A stretch of DNA of 64,000 nucleotides from Babylonia areolata (taxonomy: Eukaryota; Mollusca; Gastropoda; Neogastropoda; Buccinidae). The position numbers were made by a program, and so were the translations under genes. The first letter of the stretch is position 1, and every line of letters begins with the position of its first letter. Positions 12,080 through 23,789 of this stretch are shown here, one piece after another. The stretch is taken from the NCBI RefSeq assembly GCF_041734735.1, contig NC_134879.1, positions 7,987,310 through 8,051,309 of the forward strand, in the 5' to 3' direction. Under the pieces are notes generated by a model. The model was not told where the DNA came from and searched no databases. It was given only the letters and a program-made list of their open reading frames with translations.

Positions 12080-12270
12080 ACATGTGTGAGCAAACTCACT
12101 GACTGAATGACAAAGGAAACAAATGATGAGCACCTAAAATAAGCTGTCAGTTGGCTCTACCTAGGTAAAAGCCTGCTGTACAAATGACTGTGTTTGTAAC
12201 GAGCTTATAGTTTGGCCTCTGAAAGGCACTAAATAAGCAAGACTTATAATAACAATAATAATGCTGTGTA
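12080..12270 (+). mobile_element. SINE-A 3' half, old copy
   Basis: Blocks matching the 3' half of long SINE-A copies are present: GACTGAATGACAAAGGAAAC, GATGAGCACC, CTGTCAGTTGGCTCTACC, then CAAATGACTGTGTTTGTAA, ending in AATAAT repeats. It differs enough from the copies at 33512 and 51606 to be old. Confidence 0.6.
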
Positions 12271-13114
12271 AATGTCCAAAGACAGTGAATGTCTTTTTTT
12301 TTTCTTTTTTAATTTTTATTATAAAGGATTCATACACAATTTTCTCTTTCACTCTGGATATTTATTGTAATGTATTATTGGGTTTTGTGTGTGTGTGTTT
12401 TAGTTCAGGCACTATATAAATTTTCTCCAAATGACTCAAACTTTACCACCAGCTTCTACTGTTGCATGACATCTTGTGTTTTCAATAAATATCAAAGCTG
12501 TAAAGTGCAATCATTCTGAAAATGGCAAAAATGATGGAGTACAGTGTTAGTATCCAACTAAGAAATTAACCCTGTATTTGTTTCAGTTTTTCTCCCATCA
12601 TCTTAAAAATTTTTTTTTTGTTTCATCAAAACCAGCGCTCTGTGTACACTCTCAAAAGTTTTGACATTTTTATATAGTATAGCTTATTTGTCAAGAGTCA
12701 TGATTTGTTTCCACTGCCTGCCCAAAACTCTGATGATCTTTAAAAAAAATAAATATACATTTTCAACAGCTCTGACATTGTTCTTTGACTGATTTATCAA
12801 AATACACATTTTTTCCAGACCCTGCTCAAAATTCACAAACTTTGAAGACCTGGAAAAACACAGCTACATTTAGTCCATTTCTCCTGAACTGTTCCTGTAT
12901 GAACCCTGGCAGAAAATGCATTGCAGCTTTCAGGAATCACAGATGTGATCTTCAAGGTCAGCTGATTTTATGGAACCAAGGAAAGAACTGTGTGAGAACT
13001 GAATGTATGAACTGCATATGTATACCAACATTTTACAACATAACAATATTTGAAGTAGTAGTATTATAGTTATATGACAGGCTATCTGTGGTGCCCCAAC
13101 AGTCATCCAGACTA
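12271..13114. other. intergenic, AT-rich, no gene seen
   Basis: AT-rich, with scattered AATAAA-like words but no exon or transposon signature. Confidence 0.4.
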
Positions 13115-13280
13115 AGGGACAAGTGAAGTGAAGTATTAGAAGAAGTAGTTAAAAGGTTGTTCCCAAAAAATAACATTTCCAGACAGGAAAAAGAAAAAAA
13201 AAGGGGTGTGGTGCTGCACTGTGGCCATGCATAGAACAGCCTGAATTTCACACAGAGAGATCTCTTCTGGCAAAAATTAA
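13115..13280 (+). mobile_element. SINE-B 3' end fragment
   Basis: Contains GGTTGTTCCC and, after an A-rich spacer, GGTGCTGCACTGTGGCCATG and TTTCACACAGAGAGATC, which match the last third of the complete SINE-B at 19378-19750. Confidence 0.65.
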
Positions 13281-14808
13281 TGCAATAGCAATAATAGTGG
13301 CTGTTATGTATTATGTCCCAGGTAATATAACACAAAACTGTTATTTCCATCTGAGGCTGCTGTGTGGCTACACCGATGGCTTAGGTTCAACTTCAAGAGC
13401 TTATCTGGTGTAATTCTTCTCAAAGTGAAGTGTTACTGATCTACTATTAATAAGACTGTCAAAACAATGACAACACACACATATACAAACACACAGACAC
13501 TGATGAAAGGGCCTTTAAGCAGGGAACAACTTAAGCAAAATTAATGTTCCCCAACAAACCTGAAAGACAGTTGGACAGATTTTGATACAGTGATCTGGTA
13601 TTAAATTTTGATTGATAAAACTTGACTATATCCGTAAATGTACCTAAAAACACTGCATCTATTCATTTTTGGAATACTAACTGACAGAATTCACAACAAA
13701 TTTTGGAGGTTCTTATAAAAAGCTGTTCCTTCATCAAGATTTAAACAGAAGAAAGATTTTAACAGAACATGATCCACTCAGGTGATACATGGCAATAACT
13801 TTACTTTTAATCAGGCTAAAAATACACACTGAAATATTGATTTGGTCACAAAATAACTGATTCACATATACACCAAACAAGACTATCAGACATAGGAAAT
13901 ATAACTGCAGATTTAAATAATTATATTTTACTGACTTGATCAGTTGATAGTCAATCCAAATTGGGCAAAATATAGGAGTGTAAATCTGGAAAATGTGTGA
14001 ACAATATTGGCAATCTATGTTTAATTCATCTAATCAGCAACAGTGAAGTAAAGATGAATCACATACATGCACACAATCACAATGTACACACATCACACAA
14101 ACTAACGCACACACATGCGCATACACACACACAATTTCAACTGTTGTTCTTTGGATAGTCAGATTTCTGCTGGCATGCTCAGAAATGCTTCCTTCAGTTA
14201 ACAAAATGCTTCTTGCTTTCCTGCTGTATGTGTTAGGAAAAAAGGATGTTCCGAAAAAAAATCATTCTGGAATGGAAAAACATCAAGCAAAGACATATGG
14301 AAAATGTGATGGTATCTGTCCATCTATCTGTTTAGGAAAAATATCCACCAACCAATTCATACACACAAAAACACACAGAGTCCAAGCATATGATGTGAAT
14401 ATTCTAAACTAGTTAACCCCTTCAGTGCCACAGATGTATTCTTGCTTGTGCTTCCGATTTGCCAGGCGGTTTTTGGTTGCGGAGGGTAATGATTAACAAA
14501 ACAATTCTAGCATACAAACTACTGCTAGACAGTATAAATTACCCATACTTTTTTTGTTGAGAGGAAATAGGCACTATCAATTTCTGACAGTTTGAACTTT
14601 ACTTAACCTGTTCAGCACCTTAGCTGACGTCCTGCACAAAGTGTTGCCATAGTGCCTGTAAGATGTCCACTGACGTCCTGTATCTATTTTGATTTTTCCT
14701 TCATATGGGTTTGGTACAATGAACATAAACAGACTCTTAATGGTTAGTATAATATGTCTGAATTATAAATGTTCTATTCAAGTGCTGATTCATCATGTGG
14801 AAGACTCC
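13281..14808. other. intergenic, AT-rich
   Basis: No gene seen. A short CA-rich patch lies at about 14070-14130. TTAACCCCTTCAGTGCC at about 14414 resembles the ends of TTAA-type MITEs, but no partner end is secure. Confidence 0.35.
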
Positions 14809-14879
14809 TTTCTTCTCAATAATGATTTTCTAACCGGACCGACCTCTTTCTTCTCAATAAAGATTTTCTAACTGGACCA
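14809..14879. repeat. tandem duplication, ~35 bp x 2
   Basis: CTTTCTTCTCAATAA followed by ATTTTCTAACCGGACC occurs twice in a row with small differences. Confidence 0.75.
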
Positions 14880-15659
14880 CTTGGAGCACACATGTAAAGA
14901 GGGTTTGCTATGAGGCGTCAGACACTTTGTAAAGTGAAGACAATGGTCCCAGTCAGAGAATTTACACAACTTTGCAAGCTGTGCTGATGATTATATATGA
15001 ATATAATCATGAGAGATGGATCTGTCTCATCTCATGAACTTGAATGTGATGACAACAGTGACAAAATTGACAGCAACATTTGACTCTTTCTTCAGTCCGT
15101 CTATCCATTCAGACATTATTTCTGAGTGAGTGACCATAACTGACAGAGAAAGCATAGTAATTCATGCAGTTTGAGAAGAGGGGGAGGAGAGATAGAGAAG
15201 TGATGTTAGACAATATGTCAAAGGCCAGACAAAGGGCGGGGTAAGGGGGTGTGGCCCTGATCTGTCAGTGTAATGTCTTTTCAAAGTAATCAGCTTCCTT
15301 CGTTCTCATCAAAAGAATCACCTGAAGATGAATTTGTCACAGATACCTATGAGCTCTTTGTCAAAAATGAATTGTAAAGCTTCTGCTACATCTTGGGTCA
15401 CAAGATCTTTTCATATATATATATATTTTTTTTAACAAGCAGCAGTTTGATGCCACTTACTGACTTAGGCTTGGTTGTGACTGTCATCTGCCATTTTGAA
15501 AACGTCGTCTGATTTTCAAAAAGGGATGCCACAATTAAAGTCCTGGAATGACCACTTAAAAGTTGAATTATGTTTTGCTCCTCCTGAATAATTAAAGCAG
15601 ACATACCATGCTTTCCCAGTGGTGTGTATTGGGAAGCCATAATCTAAAATTTGCAAAAT
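14880..15659. other. intergenic, no gene seen
   Basis: No convincing frame, repeat border or RNA gene. A short TA tract sits near 15414. Confidence 0.35.
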
Positions 15660-16385
15660 TCAGGATGTTAAATCATAAACTTCCTATTCAAAAGAGGAGA
15701 TTAGCAAATATCCCCCATTAAGAACATATATTATGTTCGAAGTGTGAACGTAGAGACCAAGGGGACAAATTCCATTACCTCTTTGATTGTCCAACCTTTG
15801 AAGAGGCAAGAAAAAGATATCTGCCATAATTATACTGGAAAAAAACAAATGTTTTAAAATTCAATTCATTATTCACAAGTACAAACAAATGACTGCTGAC
15901 CCACATAACCACATTTCTGAAAATCATTATGAATGGCTTCTGATCTAACTGGATAGATAAGGTGCACCTCTCTGAGTCAACATGCTGAACTGTTTTGTTT
16001 TTTAAAATGATTTTTTTAAAGTAAAAAAAACAAACACAAACAAACAAACAAAAAAAACCCCAAATATTTTGTTATTGTTGGTTTTTGTTGTTGTTTTTGT
16101 TTTGTTTTGATTTTTTAATACAGTGAATTTGTGGAATATGTGTTTGGAATAAATAACGACTCACTTCTGGCATGTATACATTGTATAATGCTGTATCTCT
16201 TGTATGTTACTTTTTCTTATCATTTCTTCCTAAAAAATCTGTCTTAACCAATCAGTTGGGGTGGCCATCGTTAAAAAAAGAAAAAAACAACAATACCTTA
16301 ATATTTGTATTAGTTACATGAAATGTGTAACATTTTTATGTGCTTCCACAGGGTTTCCTGAAATAAACAAGTCTTGTCTAAAAAT
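15660..16385 (+). mobile_element. LINE 3' end, degraded
   Basis: Broken translation gives CSKCERRDQGDKFHYLFDCP then FEEARKRYLP. This is the Cys/His motif (CxxC...HxxxxC) found near the C-terminus of many APE-type LINE ORF2 proteins, and it matches the form CPLCKD...IHFVLCCP at 61980-62040. An AT-rich 3' untranslated part follows and ends near GAAATAAACAAG. At least one stop codon lies inside the readable part. The copy is 5'-truncated. Confidence 0.65.
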
Positions 16386-17012
16386 AGAGGTATGAAAATT
16401 CCTGCTATGACGATCACAGTTTATGCGTCATGGAGCAATTTCAAGCACTTCATGGAAATTTTTGTCATGGGGTACTGAAAAGGATAAAGCCATTTTTGTA
16501 TCCAGGATAGGTCATTAGTGGTAGCACTGTACTGTTGTGTAAGAAAACATGATCTGACAAATCCCATCCATAGAAGTCTGACATTCCTACTCCACTTGAG
16601 TGTTTCACAAATAAAAACATTCAATGAATTACCAGTTTACACACAGACACACACACACACTCTCTCATACACAAAAAATAATAAACAGAGTTAAATCAAA
16701 ATCAAAAGGCAAATCATACATAGCAGTTCTATCTTAGCCTCCTTCTCCAAATCATTAGGAATTTATTTCAATCATATATTCATTCATTCCATCCCCTCAC
16801 CCCCACCAAAAACTGCTGGGCAATAGCAAGCTTGGAAAGCAGGGAAAACACACATTATTTTGGAATGAAAGGTGTTTGTGACACAGACAAAGTGATTCAG
16901 AGAATGAAAGAGAGGAGGAAGTGACAGAGAATTTAATGGAAACAAGACATGGTGCAGGATGGGGGTGAAGGGGTAGTTTGGATGGAAAATATGTGAGAAA
17001 TAGCACAACTAT
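16386..17012. other. intergenic, no gene seen
   Basis: Only a short CA tract (near 16650) and AT-rich sequence; no gene recognised. Confidence 0.35.
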
Positions 17013-17115
17013 TAGTGAAGTGGAGTGATGGCCTAGAGGTAATGTGTCCGCCTAGGAAGCGAGAGAATCTGTTGTGATAAAAAGAAAAAAAGAAATACAA
17101 ACACAAATACAAATT
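17013..17115 (+). mobile_element. SINE-B, internally deleted
   Basis: The head (GTGGAGTGATGGCCTAGAGG, then CCGCCTAGGAAGCGAGAG) joins directly to the tail (AATCTGTTGTGATAAAAAG and ACAAATACAAAT). The ~270-bp middle present at 19378-19750 is absent. The join falls in GAGAGAATCTG, which could match either module. Confidence 0.75.
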
Positions 17116-18072
17116 ACAATCTATCAGTCATGACAAACACAACTAGAACTGACACAAATTCTAAAATTAATAAAAACATATAAAGGCAAGACTCAATATC
17201 TCTCATCCAATGCCCTTGAATACGTACATTCATGAAGCAAAAATTTTACAACAAAGAAAACAACAACAAAACAAACAAACAAACAAAAAAAAACCACACA
17301 CACATTCTTCATTTTTTCACGCAAGTTTCATAAAGCATTTACTAGAAATGGAACCAAGGCAATGTGATCCAATGAATAACACAGTTGATAAAGAAGTGTG
17401 TATATATAAGAAATCAATATGATAACAAGCAGAGCATTTCTTTGATGACTTAAAAAAACTTTTGAAAGAATTGGTAAGTGTTCCAAGGCAGAATTCAAAT
17501 ATCTCCCCCATATAAATACAGATACTTTCATATATCTAGTATCTAATGTTGATGGCAAAATCAATGTCGATCATACACAAAAACTTTTATTAATTTTCAA
17601 TTTGCGTATTATTTACTCAGTTTTGCACACAAAATCTGTTTTTCCTCCAAAAGCTATGCACTGCTTGTTCTCAGCATACTGCAGCCAAAAAAAAAAAAAA
17701 AAAAAGAAAAAGAAAGAAAGAAAGAAAGAAAAAAAAAGGAAAAAAAAAAGAGCCAGAGATGACCATTTTACTTTTACAGACATATTTCGTCTCCTCATGC
17801 ATTTGGAACTGTTCACTCTAATGATGGTTTCAGGTTTCTCAGATCTGAGGATCATACAAAGTTCCTTGGTGACAAGCCCTAGAATTGTTCACTCTAAATC
17901 AGCTGTAAACAATGGAAAAAGCTTCATGACCACAATTATTCTTCTTTTTACTTTTTTTCAAATAAAATGATACTGTTCTACACTCTCTTTATGATAACTT
18001 TCATTACTAAATGTAATTTTTCAAGCCTGCTATTTTTTTTCAAATGACTGCTGACAAATTCACTCAGTCAGT
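17116..18072. other. intergenic, low complexity
   Basis: Includes a long A-rich tract at about 17690-17750 (A runs with GAAA repeats). The open frames through it are low-complexity lysine or phenylalanine runs and not genes. Confidence 0.4.
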
Positions 18073-18083
18073 GTTTTCAACTC

Positions 18084-18587
18084 CTCTTCTTCTTCTCTTC
18101 CTTTGTCAGATGGACACCCAAGTCTCTGTGACAAAGGCACCTGTATCCTGCAGGCCCTCCACACAGCCATATAGCTTCCGGATCACTGGAGCTGAGTTGG
18201 GTCGGGTCAGTTTCTCTTTCTGAGCACCCCACGGAGCGGTTAGGACTACAGCAGATGTTCGGTTGTCTGGCTGTCAGTCTCCTAAGTGAGATATGGAGAA
18301 TTTAGTGTTCAAGTGGTGGGTGGTTTAAGCAGTTGTGGCCTGTCCTGAGTCTGAACACTGAAACCTTTTCCTGCCTAGCCAGCACAGAGTAGAGAGGTCT
18401 GTCTGTTTGTGGTGTGGATGCTGTTGCATCCACTTGTTTTGCTGCTTGGCCATGATATTGGTCTTTGCCTTAGAGCCGCTGGTGGACTTGTGTAGTGCTT
18501 TCCTTCCCCAGGGAGTTAGTCTCGTTGTCCAGAACACTGCAGTGTGAAGGAATCCATTGACAGTGGCTCGTGCAAAGGCAGGCAAGA
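18084..18587 (-). mobile_element. SINE-D candidate with 11-bp target duplication
   Basis: A ~504-bp segment of clearly higher GC than its surroundings is bounded by GTTTTCAACTC at 18073-18083 and again at 18588-18598. Read on the minus strand it ends in GGAAGAGAAGAAGAAGAG just before the repeat, like a retroposon tail. No pol III boxes are obvious at the head (minus strand from 18587). The longest frame has no recognised domain. The borders suggest a retroposed non-coding element. Confidence 0.65.
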
Positions 18588-18599
18588 GTTTTCAACTCT

Positions 18600-18694
18600 T
18601 AAATTTTCCACGCACTAGAAACCAAAGTAGCAACCAAGCCTGTTCTACTTGATTTGCAAATCAACATAGCGTTTCACCATTATCTACACAAGTT

Positions 18695-18731
<37 letters not shown>

Positions 18732-19377
18732 TTTTAATATCTTTTTAACTCCTAAACTCTTGCATTTAACAAAGTTAGCACGAAAACATTTGTACAGATC
18801 TGTTGATTGGTAATTTTCTCAACTGCACGATCATATTGATCTAAATATCAGCAAATCCAAATTGATGACACAACAAAATATTTAAGAAAAAAGTGGCAGA
18901 AACTGTTCAGAACGATGCACTATAAAGTGTATTTATACTGCATTGATTCTGAAAATAATTTATAAGCAAAGAAGACATCCTGAGATTCATAACTATTAAC
19001 AGGTCATACAGCACTGTAAAGGTATTTATAAGAGACAGTTACAATGAATCCATTTTAAGTTACATGTTTTGACCACCATATTTTATTTAGAGAACTACTG
19101 CTGAACTTTGATTGATGTTTTGAAATCGGTGGGTTGTTTGGCTATGACTACAAAATATTCAGAGGGATACGCTATAGTGCTGTCAACAATTAAACTGCAC
19201 ACCTAAACTGCAGAAACTACATTCATATGTGATACTGCAGACATGACTGTTTTAATATCAAACACTGAAATTAGTTGCTGAGTTTGTATACTGACTGACA
19301 GTACATTTCCTACAATGAAAAGAAACATGACCTGTCAGGACATTTTTACTGTTATCAGGTTTTACTGCAAAACATAG
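18600..19377. other. intergenic with a TA tract
   Basis: A TA microsatellite spans about 18697-18728. The remainder is AT-rich without genes. Confidence 0.5.
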
Positions 19378-19750
19378 TGGAGTGATGGCCTACAGGTATC
19401 GCATCTGCCTAGCTCAGCCGTTGATATTTTCCCCCTCCACTAGACCTTGATGGCTTGAGTGGTGGTCTGGACGCTAGTCATTTGGATGAGACGATAAACT
19501 GAGGTCCCATGTGCAGCATACACTTAGCGCACGTAAAAGGACCCACGGTAACAAAAGGTTGTTCCTGGCAAAATTCTGAAGAAAAATCCACTTTGATAGG
19601 AAAAACAAATAAAAACTGCGTGCAGGAAAAAAAAAAAAAAAAAAAGGGTGGCGCTGTAGTATAGCGATGCGCTATCCCTGGGGAGAGCAGCCCGAATTTC
19701 ACACAGAGAAATCTGTTGTGATAAAAAGAATTACAAATACAAATACAATA
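19378..19750 (+). mobile_element. SINE-B, near-complete reference copy
   Basis: Modules in order are a tRNA-like head (GTGGAGTGATGGCCTACAGG), CCCCCTCCACTAGACCTTGA, GGTGGTCTGGACGCTAGTC, GGATGAGACGATAAACTGAG, CATGTGCAGCATACACTTAG, AAAATCCACTTTGATAGG, an A run, GGTGGCGCTGTAGTATAGCG, GAATTTCACACAGAGAAATC and the tail TGTGATAAAAAG plus ACAAAT repeats. Other copies in the window contain subsets of these. Confidence 0.85.
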
Positions 19751-19847
19751 TTGCAGAATGTGCTGCTAATTGCAAAAAACAAACAAACACTAAATGCCAA
19801 AAATCAGCAAACAATTCTTCTGGCTGCTGCCTTCTTACAGTGCAGTA

Positions 19848-19960
19848 CTGTAATTTTCGACCTTCAAAAAGCTACTTTTCTTACTCAAATATGACCCCTC
19901 AGCCCTGCGTCTTATCAGTGATATGGGCCCTGAAAACTAAATTCTGAACATCACTTGGGG
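19848..19960 (+). mobile_element. possible pogo-type transposon end
   Basis: TACTGTAATTTTCGACC, followed by ACCCCTCAGCCCTGCGTCTT, resembles the terminal layout of the pogo-like element at 40148-40960 (CTGTAAAGTTCGGTC...). No matching inverted end was found nearby, so this is at most a solo end. Confidence 0.35.
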
Positions 19961-20146
19961 CAACCTGTCACAACAAACTATATTTTGACAACACACAAAC
20001 ATAATAACTGCTTATGATCACACTGAAAAGCAACACTTCAGTCTCACCGCTGTTCATCATTAAATCAAACTGAAACCAAACTGCATATTGCACCAAATTT
20101 CAACTCTTAGGCCATGTAAAAAGAGTAGTGTCTGAGTTGGGATTTT

Positions 20147-20507
20147 TCTTCTTCTTCTGCGTTTGTGCGTTCACTAACATGTACACTAGTGGGCTTTCAC
20201 GTGTATGACCGTTTTTATCCTGCCACGTAGGCAGCAATACTCTGCTTTCAGGGGTGTGCATGCTGAGTATGTTCTTGTTTCCATAACCCACTGAACACCG
20301 ACATGGATTACAGGATCTTTAATGTGCCTATTTGATCTTCCGCTTGCCTATTCAGATGAAGGGCTTCAGGCACAAGCAGGTTTGCACATGTTGAACTGGG
20401 AGATCGGAAAAATCTCCACATTTTACCCACCACACACCATCAACGAGATTCGAACCTGGGACCCACAGATTGAAATTCCAGCTCTCTAACTACTTGGCTA
20501 TTGCGCC
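20147..20507 (-). mobile_element. SINE-A copy with 18-bp target duplication
   Basis: TGTCTGAGTTGGGATTTT occurs at 20129-20146 and 20508-20525, flanking the insertion exactly. On the minus strand the element starts with a tRNA-like head. Its A-box region reads AATAGCCAAGTAGTTAGAG and its B box GGTTCGAATCT. The body carries CCATGTCGGTGTTCAGTGG and AACATACTCAGCATGCAC. It ends in a GAAGAAGAA tail. The exact long repeat marks a retroposition event that has not decayed much. Confidence 0.92.
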
Positions 20508-20529
20508 TGTCTGAGTTGGGATTTTAATC

Positions 20530-20906
20530 TATGGTGCGAAGTAGAGAAATCAGATGTAAACTGATCGCTATCCAAAAGCAGAATGCAAAGCAAGATGGCA
20601 GAAGGGACTGAAAGCCGGGCATGGCAGGATTATGACTGAACAATTTATTGAACTGGAGCTTTACAACAGTGTACTGTTGACTTAAGCCTTAAGGCTGTAA
20701 AACTGTATATTAAAAATGAAAGAAAAAAAATCAGCAGGTAACAGAGCAGATGAATGGAGGAACAAAGCTGAGTCAACAAGCAGACGAAAACATGTAGGAT
20801 TCCGATCAAGTTTTCTGAAAATGATGTCACTACTCGGAAAACAACATCCGCTGTTAGCAGAGCCGTAATGGTGGACTTTCACTGATGGCAGATGCAGCTA
20901 ATCAGA

Positions 20907-20958
<52 letters not shown>

Positions 20959-21372
20959 ATTGTTATAATGATTGTTAGCTACATCCAGTCAGCTATACAG
21001 GTCATTTCATAAACTGATCTTGTAAGATCTATTCCATACCATAACCAGTCAAACATATTTGATACATTCCATCCAAATATATCACTATGCAAAACTGATG
21101 CATCACCACTTCCACCTAAATCAGAAAATTGAACAAATATCATCCATTACAGACTGAGTAAATAGTTTGCTAATACCAGTTTTGGCGTGGCCTAAAATGA
21201 TAATTTGTTGGGAATAACACAATTCTGACAACAAAAAGGTTTTCAAAATTTATTCTATTTTCCCCCTTTTCTAATGCTATATTTCCCATCTCTTCTGCTT
21301 TTGGATTTTATTGCAAGGAAGTAATTTTTCTTCCCTTTGTTCCCACTTATCTATGAAAGTGCAAGTCACTGA
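20530..21372. other. intergenic with a TG microsatellite
   Basis: A TG tract of about 45 bp lies at 20911-20955. Nothing else is recognised. Confidence 0.5.
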
Positions 21373-21379
21373 GTGTAAG

Positions 21380-22821
21380 CGGAGATTAGAAAAGAGAGAT
21401 AAACCACTTGCAGAAATTGCTGAAGCCAGGCAGCCTGCGCCGCGACACGCATTCATTATTCATGAGCTGCCTTTGCCCCGCCCAAACTAAAGGAAAGCGT
21501 GGCACTGAGTCACAGCGGAGAGAAGAAGCAATGTCGTCAACAATGGACAAAAAGAAAAAAGACAACAGCGCCTGGTGTGCAGCCCCTAACTGCAGCCATT
21601 CAGACAGGAGATCATGCAGCTCTTCTAAATCTGGCGTTCTGCTTCCCGAGAGAAGAACTAAACATCAAGGAGCAGAATGTATTAACTTATGTGTCAGGGT
21701 ACATTGCAAAAAAAATACAGGGCAAAGTTTGTAAGGAGTGCAACAGGCTCCTAACAGGATCTCTGCAAGGGACAGAGAAAGAAATCTTTCTGAAGGAAAA
21801 ACAGTTTTTAGACCAGGGACTTGTTATTCCAAGCACATTTCTTGTATCCAAGGTGGAAAAACTGGAAGCAACATTTAAGAAATCTACCGAACAGTTACTG
21901 AACATGGACAGATGTCGGGCAAGACTGGTGCTTCGAATGGAGAAGGATTTTGATGACCGTGACCTAACATGCCCTGCTGGACAATGTGATTCTATGCCTG
22001 ATTTTGTCCTGCAGCTGTTTGTGACAATCCGCATTTATTTCATCCTCAAAGACAACAACAAGAGATTTGCGTCAATGTCTGGGCGACAGAACAGAAAACT
22101 TTTGAAACTGACTCACCACTAGAATTTTTATGTTATCTTCTGTTTCCATCTAGACTTCATCTCCTAGAGTGCTGTAGGAACCTGTTTTTGGAATTCATCA
22201 CTTACAGTGCCACAACAGGGTTCAGTTTTTTCCCTGTCTGTTTAACTGATAGGGACACAAAATTACTGTCCTTTACTTCTCAGCCACGCACATGCACATG
22301 TTAGAAGAGAGACAGAGCTGAATATGTGTTTTATGTTTTGATATATCTATATATATATTTTTTTTTGAAGAAATGGTGATGTAAACCAGAAAGTGTGAAG
22401 AAAAAGTAGCGTTACGAAAACGCAGTTCAATAATTTTTAACTGTCTCTCTCATGTGCAACATTGCGCTGGAAGGGGGGGGGGGGGGGGGGGGAGTTGGTG
22501 GTGGGGGGAGCTGCTTTATTTTCTTTTTATATTATCTACATTCAAGCAGATGCAAACGTGCTAAAAACCAAGCAAAAATGAATCGGTTTTCATTGTATAC
22601 AGCGAATCTTACTACACGTGGGAAATTCCAGGCATAACTTAACTTTCGCTTTACTGCAGCTGAACCGTCAGAACCGACCAGTTTCCTTCAGGTGGGGAAG
22701 GAGAGGGTGATTTACCCCCACCCTTCCGCACTGCGTGTGTGCCCCAAAACGGCTTCAGCACTGTTATAGACAGTAAGAAGGGGCCTGCCGCGAGTGGTTT
22801 ATCTCTCTTTTCTTCTCTCCG
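21380..22821 (+). mobile_element. P-like DNA transposon, internally deleted
   Basis: Terminal inverted repeats of ~33 bp begin CGGAGATTAGAAAAGAGAGA on the left, with CGGAGAGAAGAAAAGAGAGA as the reverse complement of the right end, and both continue into TAAACCACT. The 7-bp target duplication GTGTAAG lies at 21373-21379 and 22822-22828. P elements usually duplicate 7-8 bp. The inside has a THAP-type start and a P-transposase-like C-terminal part, with the middle of the transposase missing. The right third (about 22140-22780) is non-coding and includes a G run at 22473-22492. The element cannot move by itself. Confidence 0.82.
21531..22122 (+). pseudogene. P-like transposase remnant (THAP start fused to C-terminal part)
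   Basis: From ATG at 21531 one frame gives a Lys-rich start and WCAAPNCSHSDRRS, the beginning of a C2CH THAP domain. In another frame, from about 21617, the sequence runs ALLNLAFCFPREELN, VLTYVSGYIAKKI, VCKECNRLLTG and FVTIRIYFILKDNNKRF, ending in a stop at 22120-22122. The GYIAKK and KxCxxC features and the IRIYF-KDxNK end resemble C-termini of P-element/THAP9-like transposases. The full catalytic core is absent and the two parts are out of frame. Family naming rests on motif memory. Confidence 0.65.
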
Positions 22822-22828
22822 GTGTAAG

Positions 22829-23789
22829 TTGTCATAAAACTTAATTCTTTATCAATTTCTTTTCTTCTTTTGCATTTGGTTAACTTTTAAGTTTGCTTTT
22901 GCTTCAATTTTTAAATCGAACAACTGCAACTTACTTAAAATTAATACTGTTTATGATCATTTCGCTTTATATAACTTTTGTTTGTTTCATTAAAATAATT
23001 CTCACCTGCTACTTTATGCTGCGGGGGGTTAATCTGGTTATGCAATTACTTTTCACATTAATTAACAAACCTTGACAAATTAAACAACAAATCATGACAA
23101 ACCAACCAACCTTTTATAAAAAGAAAAAAAAAAAGAAAAGAAAAAAAAAGTCAATTCTGCAATGTTGATCAGCTATTGCACTTTGCAAGCCAGATATCTC
23201 TTTCCCTCCTATCTCAGAAAGTCTCTGGAAGAGTAATATGCTATGCATCAACCCCGCCGCCATGCTGCTCCGAATGGACAATGGTGCTCAATAACTGTCA
23301 CTCCTGTATGCCAATTCTGTATTGATACTGTCTGCCTGTTCAGGATCTTGAGAGGATCAGTCATTTTACACCCAAAGAGATTCCTAAAGGCCAGCATTTA
23401 AATCAAACATTGAAAAAAAAAGATGACAAAAACCCACACCAAAAAACAAAACAAAACAAACAACAAAACAAAAAATCCAAAACAACCCAATCTCAAACAA
23501 TCAGTTCATTCATTCTATCATGGGGTGCTTCAACAGATGCAAAATACAAACCTATGCAATGTGTGACAGTTGAGGAACATCAAGAATTATCACTATATTT
23601 CAAGCAGTGATTTCACCATGACTATAGGCAGTTGATAGAGAAAAAAACAGGAGGAACAAAAAACAAACAGAACATCCAACTGAGTAAACAGGATGGGGGT
23701 AGAAAGTGAACTGAAAAGGAACAACTCAATAAGACAGAAATGCAAAAAGAAAGTAATGAGGGATGACAGAGGTGAAGAAGGCAAAGGGG
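22829..23789. other. intergenic, no gene seen
   Basis: AT-rich, with A/C-rich stretches near 23400-23480 that give lysine-glutamine-rich spurious frames. Confidence 0.35.

Noticed and set aside
14414-14640. TTAACCCCTTCAGTGCC as the start of another MITE
   Set aside because: A credible inverted partner end was not found; TTAACCTGTTCAGCACC nearby is in the same orientation.
17602-17970. 122-codon Lys-rich frame
   Set aside because: It runs through an A-rich low-complexity tract and has no domain or splice context.
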